From assembly GCA_018895795.1 (NCBI GenBank), contig JAHINZ010000100.1, positions 1 to 26,604 on the forward strand: a stretch of DNA of 26,604 nucleotides, read 5' to 3'. Of this stretch, positions 1-7,054 are shown piece by piece. The stretch comes from Alphaproteobacteria bacterium (lineage in GTDB: Bacteria; Pseudomonadota; Alphaproteobacteria; Caulobacterales; Caulobacteraceae). Numbering within the stretch: the first letter of the stretch is position 1; each line of letters begins with the position of its first letter. Below the pieces are notes generated by a model. The model searched no databases. It had not been told where the DNA came from and saw only the letters and a program-made list of their open reading frames with translations. A program made the translations under genes and the position numbers.

Positions 1-1
1 G

Positions 2-1780
2 GCCAATGTCGCCGCCAACTCCCACACCGCCAAGCCGATGCTCTACAAGGTGGCCGGGGCCTGGGGCAGCCACGAGGGCTCCATGCTGCTGTGGTGCCTG
101 GTGCTGACCGGTTACGGCGCGGCCATGGCCGTGTTCGGCGCCAGCCTGCCGCCGCGCCTGCGGGCCTACGCCCTGGCCGTGCAGGGCGCGCTGGGCGTGA
201 TGTTCCTGGCCTATACGGTGTTCGCCTCCAACCCGATGACCCGGCTGATGGATCCGCCGGTCGAGGGCCGTTCGCTCAATCCGCTGCTGCAGGACTGGGC
301 CCTGGCGGTGCATCCGCCGTTCCTCTACGCCGGTTATGTCGGCTTCTCGGTGGTCTACAGCCTGGCCATGGCGGCCCTGATCGACGGCCGGATCGACGCG
401 GCCTGGGCCCGCTGGGTGCGGCCCTGGACCCTGGCGGCCTGGAGCCTGCTGACCATCGGCATCACCCTGGGCGCCTTCTGGGCCTATTACGAACTGGGCT
501 GGGGCGGCTGGTGGTTCTGGGATCCGGTCGAGAACGCCAGCTTCATGCCCTGGCTGATTGGCGCGGCCCTGCTGCATTCGGCCATCGTCATGGAAAAGCG
601 CGGCGCCCTGCCGGGCTGGACCGCCTTCCTGGCCCTGGCGGCCTTCACCTTCTCGATGCTGGGCGCCTTCCTGGTGCGCTCGGGCGTACTGACATCGGTC
701 CATGCGTTCGCGGTCGACCCGACCCGCGGCGTGCTGCTGCTGATCATGATGGGCGTGGCGGCGGGGGCGGGCTTCCTGCTGTTCGCGATCCGCGCCCCGT
801 CGCTGAATTCCGGCGGCCTGTTCGCCCCGGTCAGCCGCGAGAGCGCCATCGTGCTCAACAATATCGTGCTGTCGACCGCCACGGCGACCGTGCTGCTGGG
901 CACCCTGTATCCGCTGATCCGTGAGGCCATCGACGGCGAGGCTGTGTCGGTGGGCCCGCCGTTCTTCAACCTGACCTTCACGCCGGTGATGCTGCTGGCC
1001 CTGGCCATTCTGCCCGCCGGCCCGCTGCTGGCCTGGAAGCGCGGCGACGCCTCGGCCGTCGCCCGCCGCCTGTGGGTGGCCCTGGCCGCCGCCGCCGTGC
1101 TGGGCCTGGTGACCTATGGCCTGATCGCGCCGCGCAAGGCCCTGGCCAGCCTGGGCGTCGCCCTGGGCTTCTGGCTGATCGGCGGCGCCCTGACCGAACT
1201 GGCCCAGCGCCTGAAATTCCCGCGCGCCCCGCTGGCCGAAGTCTGGCGCCGGGCCGTCGGCTTGCCGCGCGGCGGCTGGGGCACCACCCTGGCCCATGCC
1301 GGACTGGGCGTCTTCGTGCTGGGCGCGTCGTTCGAGACCGCCTGGCGGGTCGAGCAGGCCCAGGCCCTGAGCCTGAACGGTCATTTCCAGCTGGGCGCCT
1401 ATGAGCTGACGCTGACGCAGGTCGGCACGGTCGAAGGTCCAAACTATCTGGCCGAGCGGGGCATGGTGCGGATCACCGACAAGGCCGGTCGGCTGATCTG
1501 CGCGGCCCAGCCCGAGCGCCGGTTCTATCCCACGGGCGGCCAGACCACGTCCGAGGTGCACATCTGTCCTCGGGGTCTGGATGACCTCTATATCGTGCTG
1601 GGCGAGCGCCGGGCCGGCGAGAACGGCAAGCCCGCCTGGCTGGTCCGCGCCTATGTCAATCCATGGGTGCGGCTGATCTTCCTGGGCCCCTTGTTGATGG
1701 CGTTGGGCGGCGCGGTGTCGCTGTCGGACCGTCGGCTGCGCCTGGGCGTGGGGCGCAAGGCGGCGGAGACCCAGGCGTGA
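2..1780 (+). CDS. ccmF: Cytochrome c maturation protein CcmF (5' partial)
   Basis: CcmF (CycK in rhizobia) is the integral membrane heme lyase subunit that, with CcmH, attaches heme to apocytochrome c in the periplasm. The reading frame is open from base 2, ahead of the first internal ATG at 38, and codes for ANVAANSHTAKPMLYKVAG, which is typical internal CcmF sequence. The gene is therefore cut by the window edge and lacks its first residues. The tryptophan-rich WWD heme-handling motif (WGGWWFWDPVENASFM) is encoded near 498-550. Many hydrophobic segments follow, then a large periplasmic loop and a last membrane helix before the stop. The 592 residues present fit a family of about 650. ccmH follows after a repeat. 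The product is clear; only the N-terminus is missing. Confidence 0.96.
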   Translation, partial: ANVAANSHTAKPMLYKVAGAWGSHEGSMLLWCLVLTGYGAAMAVFGASLPPRLRAYALAVQGALGVMFLAYTVFASNPMTRLMDPPVEGRSLNPLLQDWALAVHPPFLYAGYVGFSVVYSLAMAALIDGRIDAAWARWVRPWTLAAWSLLTIGITLGAFWAYYELGWGGWWFWDPVENASFMPWLIGAALLHSAIVMEKRGALPGWTAFLALAAFTFSMLGAFLVRSGVLTSVHAFAVDPTRGVLLLIMMGVAAGAGFLLFAIRAPSLNSGGLFAPVSRESAIVLNNIVLSTATATVLLGTLYPLIREAIDGEAVSVGPPFFNLTFTPVMLLALAILPAGPLLAWKRGDASAVARRLWVALAAAAVLGLVTYGLIAPRKALASLGVALGFWLIGGALTELAQRLKFPRAPLAEVWRRAVGLPRGGWGTTLAHAGLGVFVLGASFETAWRVEQAQALSLNGHFQLGAYELTLTQVGTVEGPNYLAERGMVRITDKAGRLICAAQPERRFYPTGGQTTSEVHICPRGLDDLYIVLGERRAGENGKPAWLVRAYVNPWVRLIFLGPLLMALGGAVSLSDRRLRLGVGRKAAETQA

Positions 1781-1790
1781 GCCAGGTTCC

Positions 1791-1915
1791 TCATCCTCCC
1801 CTCTTGGGGGAGGGGGACCGCCGAACGGCGGTGGAGGGGTCTTTCCGCGCGCTCTGGCGCTTGATCACTCGCCCCCTCCGGGCTTTCAGCCCTCCTCCCC
1901 CAAGGGGGGAAGATG
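1791..1915. repeat. Inverted pair of palindromic GC-rich repeat units between ccmF and ccmH
   Basis: Two related units face each other: about 1791-1841 and about 1871-1915. Each has a C-run/G-run end (TCCTCCCCTCTTGGGGGAGG in unit 1, CCTCCCCCAAGGGGGG in unit 2), an inner small hairpin (ACCGCCGAACGGCGGT at 1817-1832, GGGCTTTCAGCCC in unit 2) and a GGAGGGG/CCCCTCC outer end. The reverse complement of unit 2 aligns with unit 1. The same family occurs at 20497-20602. This is the layout of REP/BIME-type extragenic repeats. Here it lies between two genes expected to be co-transcribed. Confidence 0.8.
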
Positions 1916-2430
1916 GAAAGCTGCGGATCTTCTTCATCGCCCTGGCCGCCGTCGCCTGCATGGCCGCCGCGTCCGAGCCGGGCGAGCGGCTGCCCGACCC
2001 CGCTCAGGAGGCCCGGGCCCGCGCGCTGTTTCGCGAAGTGCGTTGTCTGGTCTGCCAAAACGAATCGATCGACGACTCCCAGGCCGACCTGGCCGGCGAC
2101 CTGCGGCGAATTGTCCGACAGGAAATCGCCCAGGGCCGGAGCGATCGCCAGGTTCGCGCGTTCCTGGTGTCGCGCTATGGTGAATTCGTGCTGCTGAAAC
2201 CGCCGTTCTCGGTGGGCAACGCCGTGCTGTGGTTGGCCCCGGTGGGAATTCTGGCGGTCGGCGGCGGTCTGATGGTGGCGCTGCTGCGCAGACGGCGCGA
2301 CACTGGCGCGGTCGATTTGGACGACGCCGAGGGCCTGTCTTCGGAGGAAGAGCGTCGGCTGAAGGCGCTGCTGGATGACAACGGTCACGATTGCGCCGAA
2401 AAGACGCCGCAAGAAACACCCTCCGTGTGA
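1861..2430 (+). CDS. ccmH: Cytochrome c maturation protein CcmH (start uncertain)
   Basis: CcmH (CycL) is a membrane-anchored periplasmic thioredoxin-like protein that reduces the CXXC of apocytochrome c for heme attachment by CcmF. The diagnostic RCLVCQN motif is encoded near 2041-2061. A hydrophobic leader (LRIFFIALAAVACMAAA) precedes it, and one membrane helix (VLWLAPVGILAVGGGLMVAL) follows the domain, as in the family. The start is unclear. No in-frame ATG lies between the ccmF stop and the leader, and the frame stays open through the upstream repeat. TTG at 1861 is used here; GTG at 1831 and CTG at 1921 also fit. The ATG at 1913, after a purine-rich stretch, is out of frame. Product call is firm; the 5' end is not. 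Confidence 0.88.
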   Translation: MITRPLRAFSPPPPRGEDGKLRIFFIALAAVACMAAASEPGERLPDPAQEARARALFREVRCLVCQNESIDDSQADLAGDLRRIVRQEIAQGRSDRQVRAFLVSRYGEFVLLKPPFSVGNAVLWLAPVGILAVGGGLMVALLRRRRDTGAVDLDDAEGLSSEEERRLKALLDDNGHDCAEKTPQETPSV

Positions 2431-2531
2431 CGGAAAGAGCATTCGAGAACCATTGCGCGATATGCCTGCGCCATTAGGTTCTGAGATAACAGATCCCGGC
2501 GCCGGGCGCCGTGGGTGAGGAAAGACAAGAG

Positions 2532-4103
2532 ATGACCGCTAGGAAGTCGGGTTTCGTTGTTGGCGCCATCGCGGGCGCGGGTGTCGCCGCCGCGGCTCTG
2601 GCCGGCATGGGCATGCGTATGGGGACGGCCGGCGCGGCCGAAGCCCCCGCCGTGACGCGCGTGGCCACCCTGGGCGCTCCCGCCTTCGCGCCGCCGCCTG
2701 GCGCGCCGTTGTCGTTCGCCGACATCTTCGAGAAGGTGTCGCCCGCCGTCGTCCAGATCGACGTGACCTCCAAGGCCAGCCCGGCCGCGCGTCTGCGCAT
2801 CCCCGGCCTGGAAGGCTTCGACATCGTGCCGCGCGGCCAGAAGCCGGGCGCGGAAGGCGAGGATGAAGCCCCCGCCGGACCCAAGCAGCAGTCCTCGGGC
2901 TCGGGCTTCTTCATCACCGCCGACGGCTATATCGTCACCAACAACCACGTCGTGGCCGACGCCGACGAGATCAAGGTCGTCATGAAGGACGGCCGCGAGC
3001 TGAAGGCCACCGTGGTCGGCCGCGACGAAGGCACCGACCTGGCGGTGATCAAGGTCATCGACCCCAAGGCCAAGGGCGCCGACTTCCCCTATGTGAATTT
3101 CGAGAACCAGGCCAAGCCGCGGGTCGGCGACTGGGTGATCACGATCGGCAACCCGTTCGGTTTGGGCGGCACCGCCACGGCCGGGATCATCTCGGCCTAT
3201 AATCGCGACCTGGGCGACAGCTCGTCGCGCTTCGTCGACTACATCCAGATCGACGCCCCGATCAACCGGGGCAATTCGGGTGGTCCCAGCTTCGACATCT
3301 ATGGCCGCGTGATCGGCGTCAACACGGCGATCTTCTCGCCGACGGGCGGCTCGGTCGGCATCGGCTTCGCCATCCCGGCCGATGTGGCCGAGGCGACCGC
3401 CAAGCAACTGATCGCCGGCGGCAAGATCGTGCGCGGCTATATCGGCGCCAATATCCAGGACTTCTCGCAAGAGATGGCCGAGGCCCAGGGCATGCCCGAC
3501 GTCAAGGGCGCGATCATCGCCGAACTGGTGGCCGGCGCCCCCGCCGCCAAGGCCGGTCTGATGCCGGAAGACATCATCACCGCGGTCAATGGCGTCAACG
3601 TCAAGAGCGGCTCGGAACTGACCCGCCAGGTGGCCAAGGCCAAGCCCGGCGAGGCGATCAACCTGTCGGTCCTGCGCGGCGGCAAGCCGCGGTCGATCGA
3701 GGTCCGCTCGGGCGTCCGTCCCGCCGAGGGCGCATTGAACCCTGGCGACAACGACAACGAGGACGACGGCGCTCCGGCCAATCCCGACAAGCCGCAGACC
3801 CAGAAGTTCGAAGCCCTGGGCCTGACCCTGTCGCCGCTGGATGCGGCGGCGCGCGCCACCTACAAGATCGACCCCGACGTGCGCGGCGTATTGATCGCCG
3901 GCGTCAAGACCGACTCGGACGCGGGCGAGAAGGGCCTGGTCAAGGGCGACGTCCTGTCCAGCGTCAACGGCGTGGCGGTGAAATCGACCGGCGAGGTCGC
4001 CACGGCGATCGCGGCCGCCCGCAAGGATGGCCGCACCAGCATCCTGGCCAAGATCGTCCGTCAGGGCCGTCCGGTCTTCGTGCCGCTGAAGATCACGCAA
4101 TAG
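2532..4103 (+). CDS. degP: DegP/HtrA-family periplasmic serine endoprotease (Do type)
   Basis: This is a 523-residue protease/chaperone that degrades misfolded envelope proteins. ATG at 2532 is chosen because GAGGAAAG lies just upstream at 2516-2523; a GTG at 2511 would only add residues in front of the signal. Order of domains: hydrophobic leader (about 7-36, ending AGAA-EAP), trypsin-like domain with catalytic His139 (TNNHVV), Asp169 (GTDLAVI) and Ser249 (RGNSGGP), a first PDZ domain at about 303-395, an acidic Pro-rich linker, and a second PDZ domain at about 430-520. The family is usually about 470-530 residues. It lies 101 bases after ccmH and is followed by a hairpin at 4112. Its place next to the cyc/ccm genes and a two-component pair matches rhizobial gene order as I recall it. 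Confidence 0.96.
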   Translation: MTARKSGFVVGAIAGAGVAAAALAGMGMRMGTAGAAEAPAVTRVATLGAPAFAPPPGAPLSFADIFEKVSPAVVQIDVTSKASPAARLRIPGLEGFDIVPRGQKPGAEGEDEAPAGPKQQSSGSGFFITADGYIVTNNHVVADADEIKVVMKDGRELKATVVGRDEGTDLAVIKVIDPKAKGADFPYVNFENQAKPRVGDWVITIGNPFGLGGTATAGIISAYNRDLGDSSSRFVDYIQIDAPINRGNSGGPSFDIYGRVIGVNTAIFSPTGGSVGIGFAIPADVAEATAKQLIAGGKIVRGYIGANIQDFSQEMAEAQGMPDVKGAIIAELVAGAPAAKAGLMPEDIITAVNGVNVKSGSELTRQVAKAKPGEAINLSVLRGGKPRSIEVRSGVRPAEGALNPGDNDNEDDGAPANPDKPQTQKFEALGLTLSPLDAAARATYKIDPDVRGVLIAGVKTDSDAGEKGLVKGDVLSSVNGVAVKSTGEVATAIAAARKDGRTSILAKIVRQGRPVFVPLKITQ

Positions 4104-4111
4104 GCTCCCCG

Positions 4112-4139
4112 GCCCGTCCCGGTTTCGACCGGGACGGGC
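4112..4139 (+). terminator. Strong hairpin with TTCG tetraloop after degP
   Basis: CCCGTCCCGGT (4113-4123), loop TTCG (4124-4127), ACCGGGACGGG (4128-4138) form a perfect 11-bp stem with an extra-stable UUCG-type tetraloop, nine bases after the degP stop. There is no clear T-run after it, so it may end transcription weakly or protect the 3' end. It separates degP from the response regulator gene. Confidence 0.7.
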
Positions 4140-4225
4140 GCGGGCTTACCTGTCCAAGGTTTAAGGGACGGGCGGCGTCAAAACCGATATCCATCGCCAA
4201 CGGTCGCGTCCTAGGGTCGAATCGG

Positions 4226-4244
4226 GAGAACGTGGTTTGTTCTC
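4226..4244. promoter_or_regulatory. Inverted repeat GAGAAC-N7-GTTCTC upstream of the response regulator
   Basis: A perfect 6-bp inverted repeat with a 7-base spacer lies 30 bases before the start codon at 4275. A single GAGAAC half also occurs upstream of degP at 2445-2450. It could be an operator or lie in the 5' leader. OmpR-type regulators more often bind direct repeats, so assigning it to the adjacent regulator would be a guess. Confidence 0.3.
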
Positions 4245-4274
4245 TGCTCGCTTGGACGCATGAGGGGTTGGCTG

Positions 4275-4946
4275 ATGCGTATTCTGATCATCGAAGATGA
4301 TATCGAGGCCGCCGGCGCGATGAGCCACGGGCTCACCGAGGCCGGCTATGCGTGCGTCCACGCCGCTGACGGCGAGGCGGGCCTGACCGAGGCCGGCAAG
4401 GGCGGCTTCGACGTATTGATCGTCGATCGCATGATGCCCAAGAAGGACGGAGTCGAGGTCGTCGAGACCCTGCGCCGCGAAGGCGACAACACCCCGGTGC
4501 TGTTCCTCTCGGCCCTGGGCGAGGTCAGCGACCGCGTCGTGGGCCTCAAGGCCGGCGCCGATGACTATCTGGTCAAGCCCTATGCCTTCGCCGAGCTGAT
4601 CGCCCGCGTCGAGGCCTTGTCGCGCCGTCGCGAGACCGGCGCCGTGGCGACGACCCTGAAGGTCGGCGAGCTGGAAATGAACCTGATCAACCGCACGGTC
4701 CATCGGGCGGGGCAGGAGATCGACCTGCAGCCGCGCGAATTCCAGCTGCTGGAATTCATGATGCGCCACGCCGGCCAGTCGGTGACCCGCACCATGCTGC
4801 TGGAGAAGGTGTGGGAATACCATTTCGACCCGCAGACCAATGTCATCGACGTGCACGTCTCGCGGCTGCGCAGCAAGATCGACAAGGGGTTTGACCGCGC
4901 CATGCTGCAGACCGTGCGCGGCGCCGGCTACCGCCTCGATCCGTAG
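4275..4946 (+). CDS. OmpR/PhoB-family two-component response regulator
   Basis: This is a DNA-binding response regulator of 223 residues. ATG at 4275 is preferred over ATG at 4260 because GAGGGG lies at 4262-4267, seven bases ahead, and the protein then begins MRILIIEDD as the family does. The receiver domain (1-115) has the acidic pair Asp8/Asp9, phospho-acceptor Asp51 (LIVDRMMP), switch Ser79 and Lys101 (LVKPY). The C-terminal winged helix (about 128-223) ends in the usual HVSRLRSKID...TVRGAGYRL pattern. Its partner is very probably the histidine kinase at 5534, from which it is separated by the toxin-antitoxin pair. The signal it answers to cannot be read from sequence; its place after degP suggests an envelope-related role (inference). 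Confidence 0.94.
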   Translation: MRILIIEDDIEAAGAMSHGLTEAGYACVHAADGEAGLTEAGKGGFDVLIVDRMMPKKDGVEVVETLRREGDNTPVLFLSALGEVSDRVVGLKAGADDYLVKPYAFAELIARVEALSRRRETGAVATTLKVGELEMNLINRTVHRAGQEIDLQPREFQLLEFMMRHAGQSVTRTMLLEKVWEYHFDPQTNVIDVHVSRLRSKIDKGFDRAMLQTVRGAGYRLDP

Positions 4947-4979
4947 GCGACGGCGCGGCGTCGTGATAGGTTGAGGGTC

Positions 4980-5216
4980 ATGAACAAGCCGGCGAAACCC
5001 GAGGCGGACGACTTCGACGATCTGGGACCAATCGACGATGGTCTGGGTCCGATCCCGACCGAGTTCGAAATGGAAGCCTGGTTTGAACGTAACCGCGAGG
5101 CCATCAACGAACTTGTTCAAGAGGCGCTCGACGAGACCGATCCGCCCACACCGTGGAATTTCGAGGACATGCTGGCTGACGCCCGCGCTGAGTTCGAGAA
5201 GAACCAGAAGCGCTGA
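4980..5216 (+). CDS. Probable antitoxin of a RelE/ParE-type toxin-antitoxin pair
   Basis: This is a small acidic protein of 78 residues with an Asp/Glu-rich N-terminal part (EADDFDDLGPIDDGLGPIP) and a helical C-terminal part (EMEAWFERNREAINELVQEA...FEDMLADARAEFEKNQKR). ATG at 4980 is used; a TTG at 4971 is less likely. Its stop overlaps the start of the next gene (TGATG, one shared base), the usual coupling of antitoxin with toxin. No ribbon-helix-helix or AbrB fold is obvious, so the antitoxin class is assigned from position, size and charge. The pair interrupts the regulator-kinase operon 33 bases after the regulator stop. Confidence 0.7.
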   Translation: MNKPAKPEADDFDDLGPIDDGLGPIPTEFEMEAWFERNREAINELVQEALDETDPPTPWNFEDMLADARAEFEKNQKR

Positions 5217-5530
5217 TGGTTGGCGCGACGGTCGTTAAATCGGCGAGCGCACAGCGCGACTTCCGGCGCATTTACGCCTGGATTGCTTTGGATGGCGGTC
5301 CGAGGCGCGCTGAGCATGCGCTGAGGCGCCTGGATAAGACGATCGAGCGACTGGCCAGGCGGCCGCTTCTCGGTCCATTGCTCACCGGCGTACCGGGTCA
5401 GCCTCGCGGCTTCAACGTCAGACCCTGGAAGATCATCTACCGCCCGCTGCCCGATGGGGCAGGCGTGCTCGTTCTCCGCATCCTCGACAGCCGCCGCGAT
5501 ATCGCCGCCCTGTTGGGCCAGAAGAGCTAG
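5216..5530 (+). CDS. RelE/ParE superfamily toxin
   Basis: This is a basic protein of 104 residues with the ParE/RelE layout: an N-terminal strand and helix (SAQRDFRRIYAWIAL), a second helix (AEHALRRLDKTIERLARRP), then strands with the family pattern P-x-x-G-P-L-x-x-G-x-P-G-x-R (PLLGPLLTGVPGQPRGFNVR), WKIIYRPL and VLVLRILDSRRD. Family members block gyrase (ParE) or cut mRNA at the ribosome (RelE); this one cannot be placed between them by eye. It overlaps its antitoxin gene by one base. The histidine kinase starts only three bases after its stop, so kinase translation may be coupled to toxin translation. Confidence 0.85.
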   Translation: MVGATVVKSASAQRDFRRIYAWIALDGGPRRAEHALRRLDKTIERLARRPLLGPLLTGVPGQPRGFNVRPWKIIYRPLPDGAGVLVLRILDSRRDIAALLGQKS

Positions 5531-5533
5531 ACC

Positions 5534-6940
5534 ATGCGCCTGCCGCGCCTTTTCCGCACCACGCCGTTCCGGCTGACCCTGCTGTTCCTGGCCCTGTTCG
5601 CGGCGGCCGCCAGCGCGTTCCTGGGCTATATCTATGTGGCCACGGCCGGCGAGGTGAACCGTCGCGCCGACGCCGAGATCAGCCGCGAGATGGAGAGCCT
5701 GGAGGCCGCCTATCGCCAGGGCGGCGTCAACGCCCTCAACCAGGCCATCGTCGAGCGCGCCACCGGCGAGCGGCCGTTCCTGTATTTCCTGGCCGACAAG
5801 AGCGGCAAGCGCATCTCCGGCTCGATCGAGGCCTCGCCGCTGGACGAGTTCAAGGGCGACGGCCCCAGCTGGGCCAGTTTCAAGGTCACCGAAACCGACC
5901 TTGACGGCGCCGAGATGCGTAACGCCGCGCGCGGCGTGCAGGAGCGGCTGGCGGGCGGCGAGGTGCTGTTCGTCGGCGCCGACGTGGCCGCCTCGGAAGG
6001 CTATGTCCGCAAGATCGTCCGGGCGCTGTGGGGCGCGGGGGCGCTGGTGATCATCCTGGGCCTGGCCGGCGGGGTGCTGATCAGCCGCAATGTCTCGCGC
6101 AGCATGCAGGGGCTGGTGGATCTGGTGGCGGCGGTTCAGGCCGGCGATCTGCACGCCCGGGCCAAGGTGCGCGGGGCCCGCGACGAATATGACGAACTGG
6201 CCGAGGGTCTCAACGACATGCTCGATCGCATCGAGCGGCTGATGGGCGGCCTGCGCCACGCCGGGGACGCCATCGCCCACGACCTTCGCTCGCCTCTGAC
6301 CCGTCTGCGGGCCCGGATGGAAGTGGCCCTGATCGACGCCGAAAACGGCAAGGGCGATCCCGTGGCGGCCCTGGAAACCGCCCTGCAGGACGCCGACGGC
6401 GTGCTCAAGACCTTCAACGCCGTGCTGGCCATCGCCCGCCTGCAGGCCGCCGGCCAGGCGCCCGACCAGCAGAGCTTCGACTCCAGCGAATTGGCCAGCG
6501 ACATGGCCGAGCTCTACGAGGCCAGCTGCGAGGACAAGGGGCTGGACTTCAAGGCCGAGATCACCCCGGCCCTGACCATTCGCGGCAATCGCGAGTTCAT
6601 CGCCCAGGCCCTGGCCAACATCCTCGACAACGCCATCAAATATACCCCCAGCGGCGGGGCGGTGATGCTGCGGGCCCGCCGTCGCTCGTCCGGCGAGCTG
6701 GAGTTCTCGGTCACCGACACCGGCCCCGGCGTACCCGACGCGGACCGCGCCCGCGTCGTCCAACGCTTCGTGCGCCTTGAGAACAGCCGCAGCGAGCCCG
6801 GCGCGGGTCTCGGCCTGTCCCTGGTCCAGGCCGTGGCCGCCTCGCACGGCGGCCGACTGGAACTGGCCGAGGGGCCGGGCGAATATGACGGCTTTGGTCC
6901 GGGGCTGCGGGTGGCGCTGGTGCTGCCGCGGGTGGAGTAG
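5534..6940 (+). CDS. Membrane sensor histidine kinase, partner of the response regulator at 4275
   Basis: This is a 468-residue sensor kinase of the classical inner-membrane type. Membrane helices at about 14-36 and 166-186 flank a periplasmic sensor region of about 130 residues with no recognised domain. A HAMP linker follows (about 184-240). The HisKA domain carries phospho-acceptor His249 (AIAHDLRSPLTRLR). The catalytic domain shows the N box with Asn366 (NILDNAIKY), G1 box Asp395 (DTGPGV), an F box (VQRFVRLE) and G2 box (GAGLGLSL at 423-430). The start is three bases after the toxin stop with only a weak ribosome site. In my recollection of rhizobial genomes the equivalent kinase directly follows its regulator, so the toxin-antitoxin pair is the added element. 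Confidence 0.95.
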   Translation: MRLPRLFRTTPFRLTLLFLALFAAAASAFLGYIYVATAGEVNRRADAEISREMESLEAAYRQGGVNALNQAIVERATGERPFLYFLADKSGKRISGSIEASPLDEFKGDGPSWASFKVTETDLDGAEMRNAARGVQERLAGGEVLFVGADVAASEGYVRKIVRALWGAGALVIILGLAGGVLISRNVSRSMQGLVDLVAAVQAGDLHARAKVRGARDEYDELAEGLNDMLDRIERLMGGLRHAGDAIAHDLRSPLTRLRARMEVALIDAENGKGDPVAALETALQDADGVLKTFNAVLAIARLQAAGQAPDQQSFDSSELASDMAELYEASCEDKGLDFKAEITPALTIRGNREFIAQALANILDNAIKYTPSGGAVMLRARRRSSGELEFSVTDTGPGVPDADRARVVQRFVRLENSRSEPGAGLGLSLVQAVAASHGGRLELAEGPGEYDGFGPGLRVALVLPRVE

Positions 6941-7054
6941 CGGCGCCCGTTCTGGTGGCGCGCGCGACTCAATTGTGAACGGGCGGGTGATGGGGGTCGA
7001 ATCACGCCGGTCTCTGGTCCAAGCTGAGGCTCGATCCAACGGCGCGAGGCGGGC

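Noticed and set aside
2385..4100. Long minus-strand open frame opposite degP
   Set aside because: The His/Asp-rich antisense translation has no family features, while the degP triad and PDZ domains are clear on the plus strand.
4153..4257. Inverted repeat GTCCAAG...CTTGGAC around the regulator promoter
   Set aside because: Seven-base arms about 90 bases apart are expected by chance in this much sequence and nothing else supports them.
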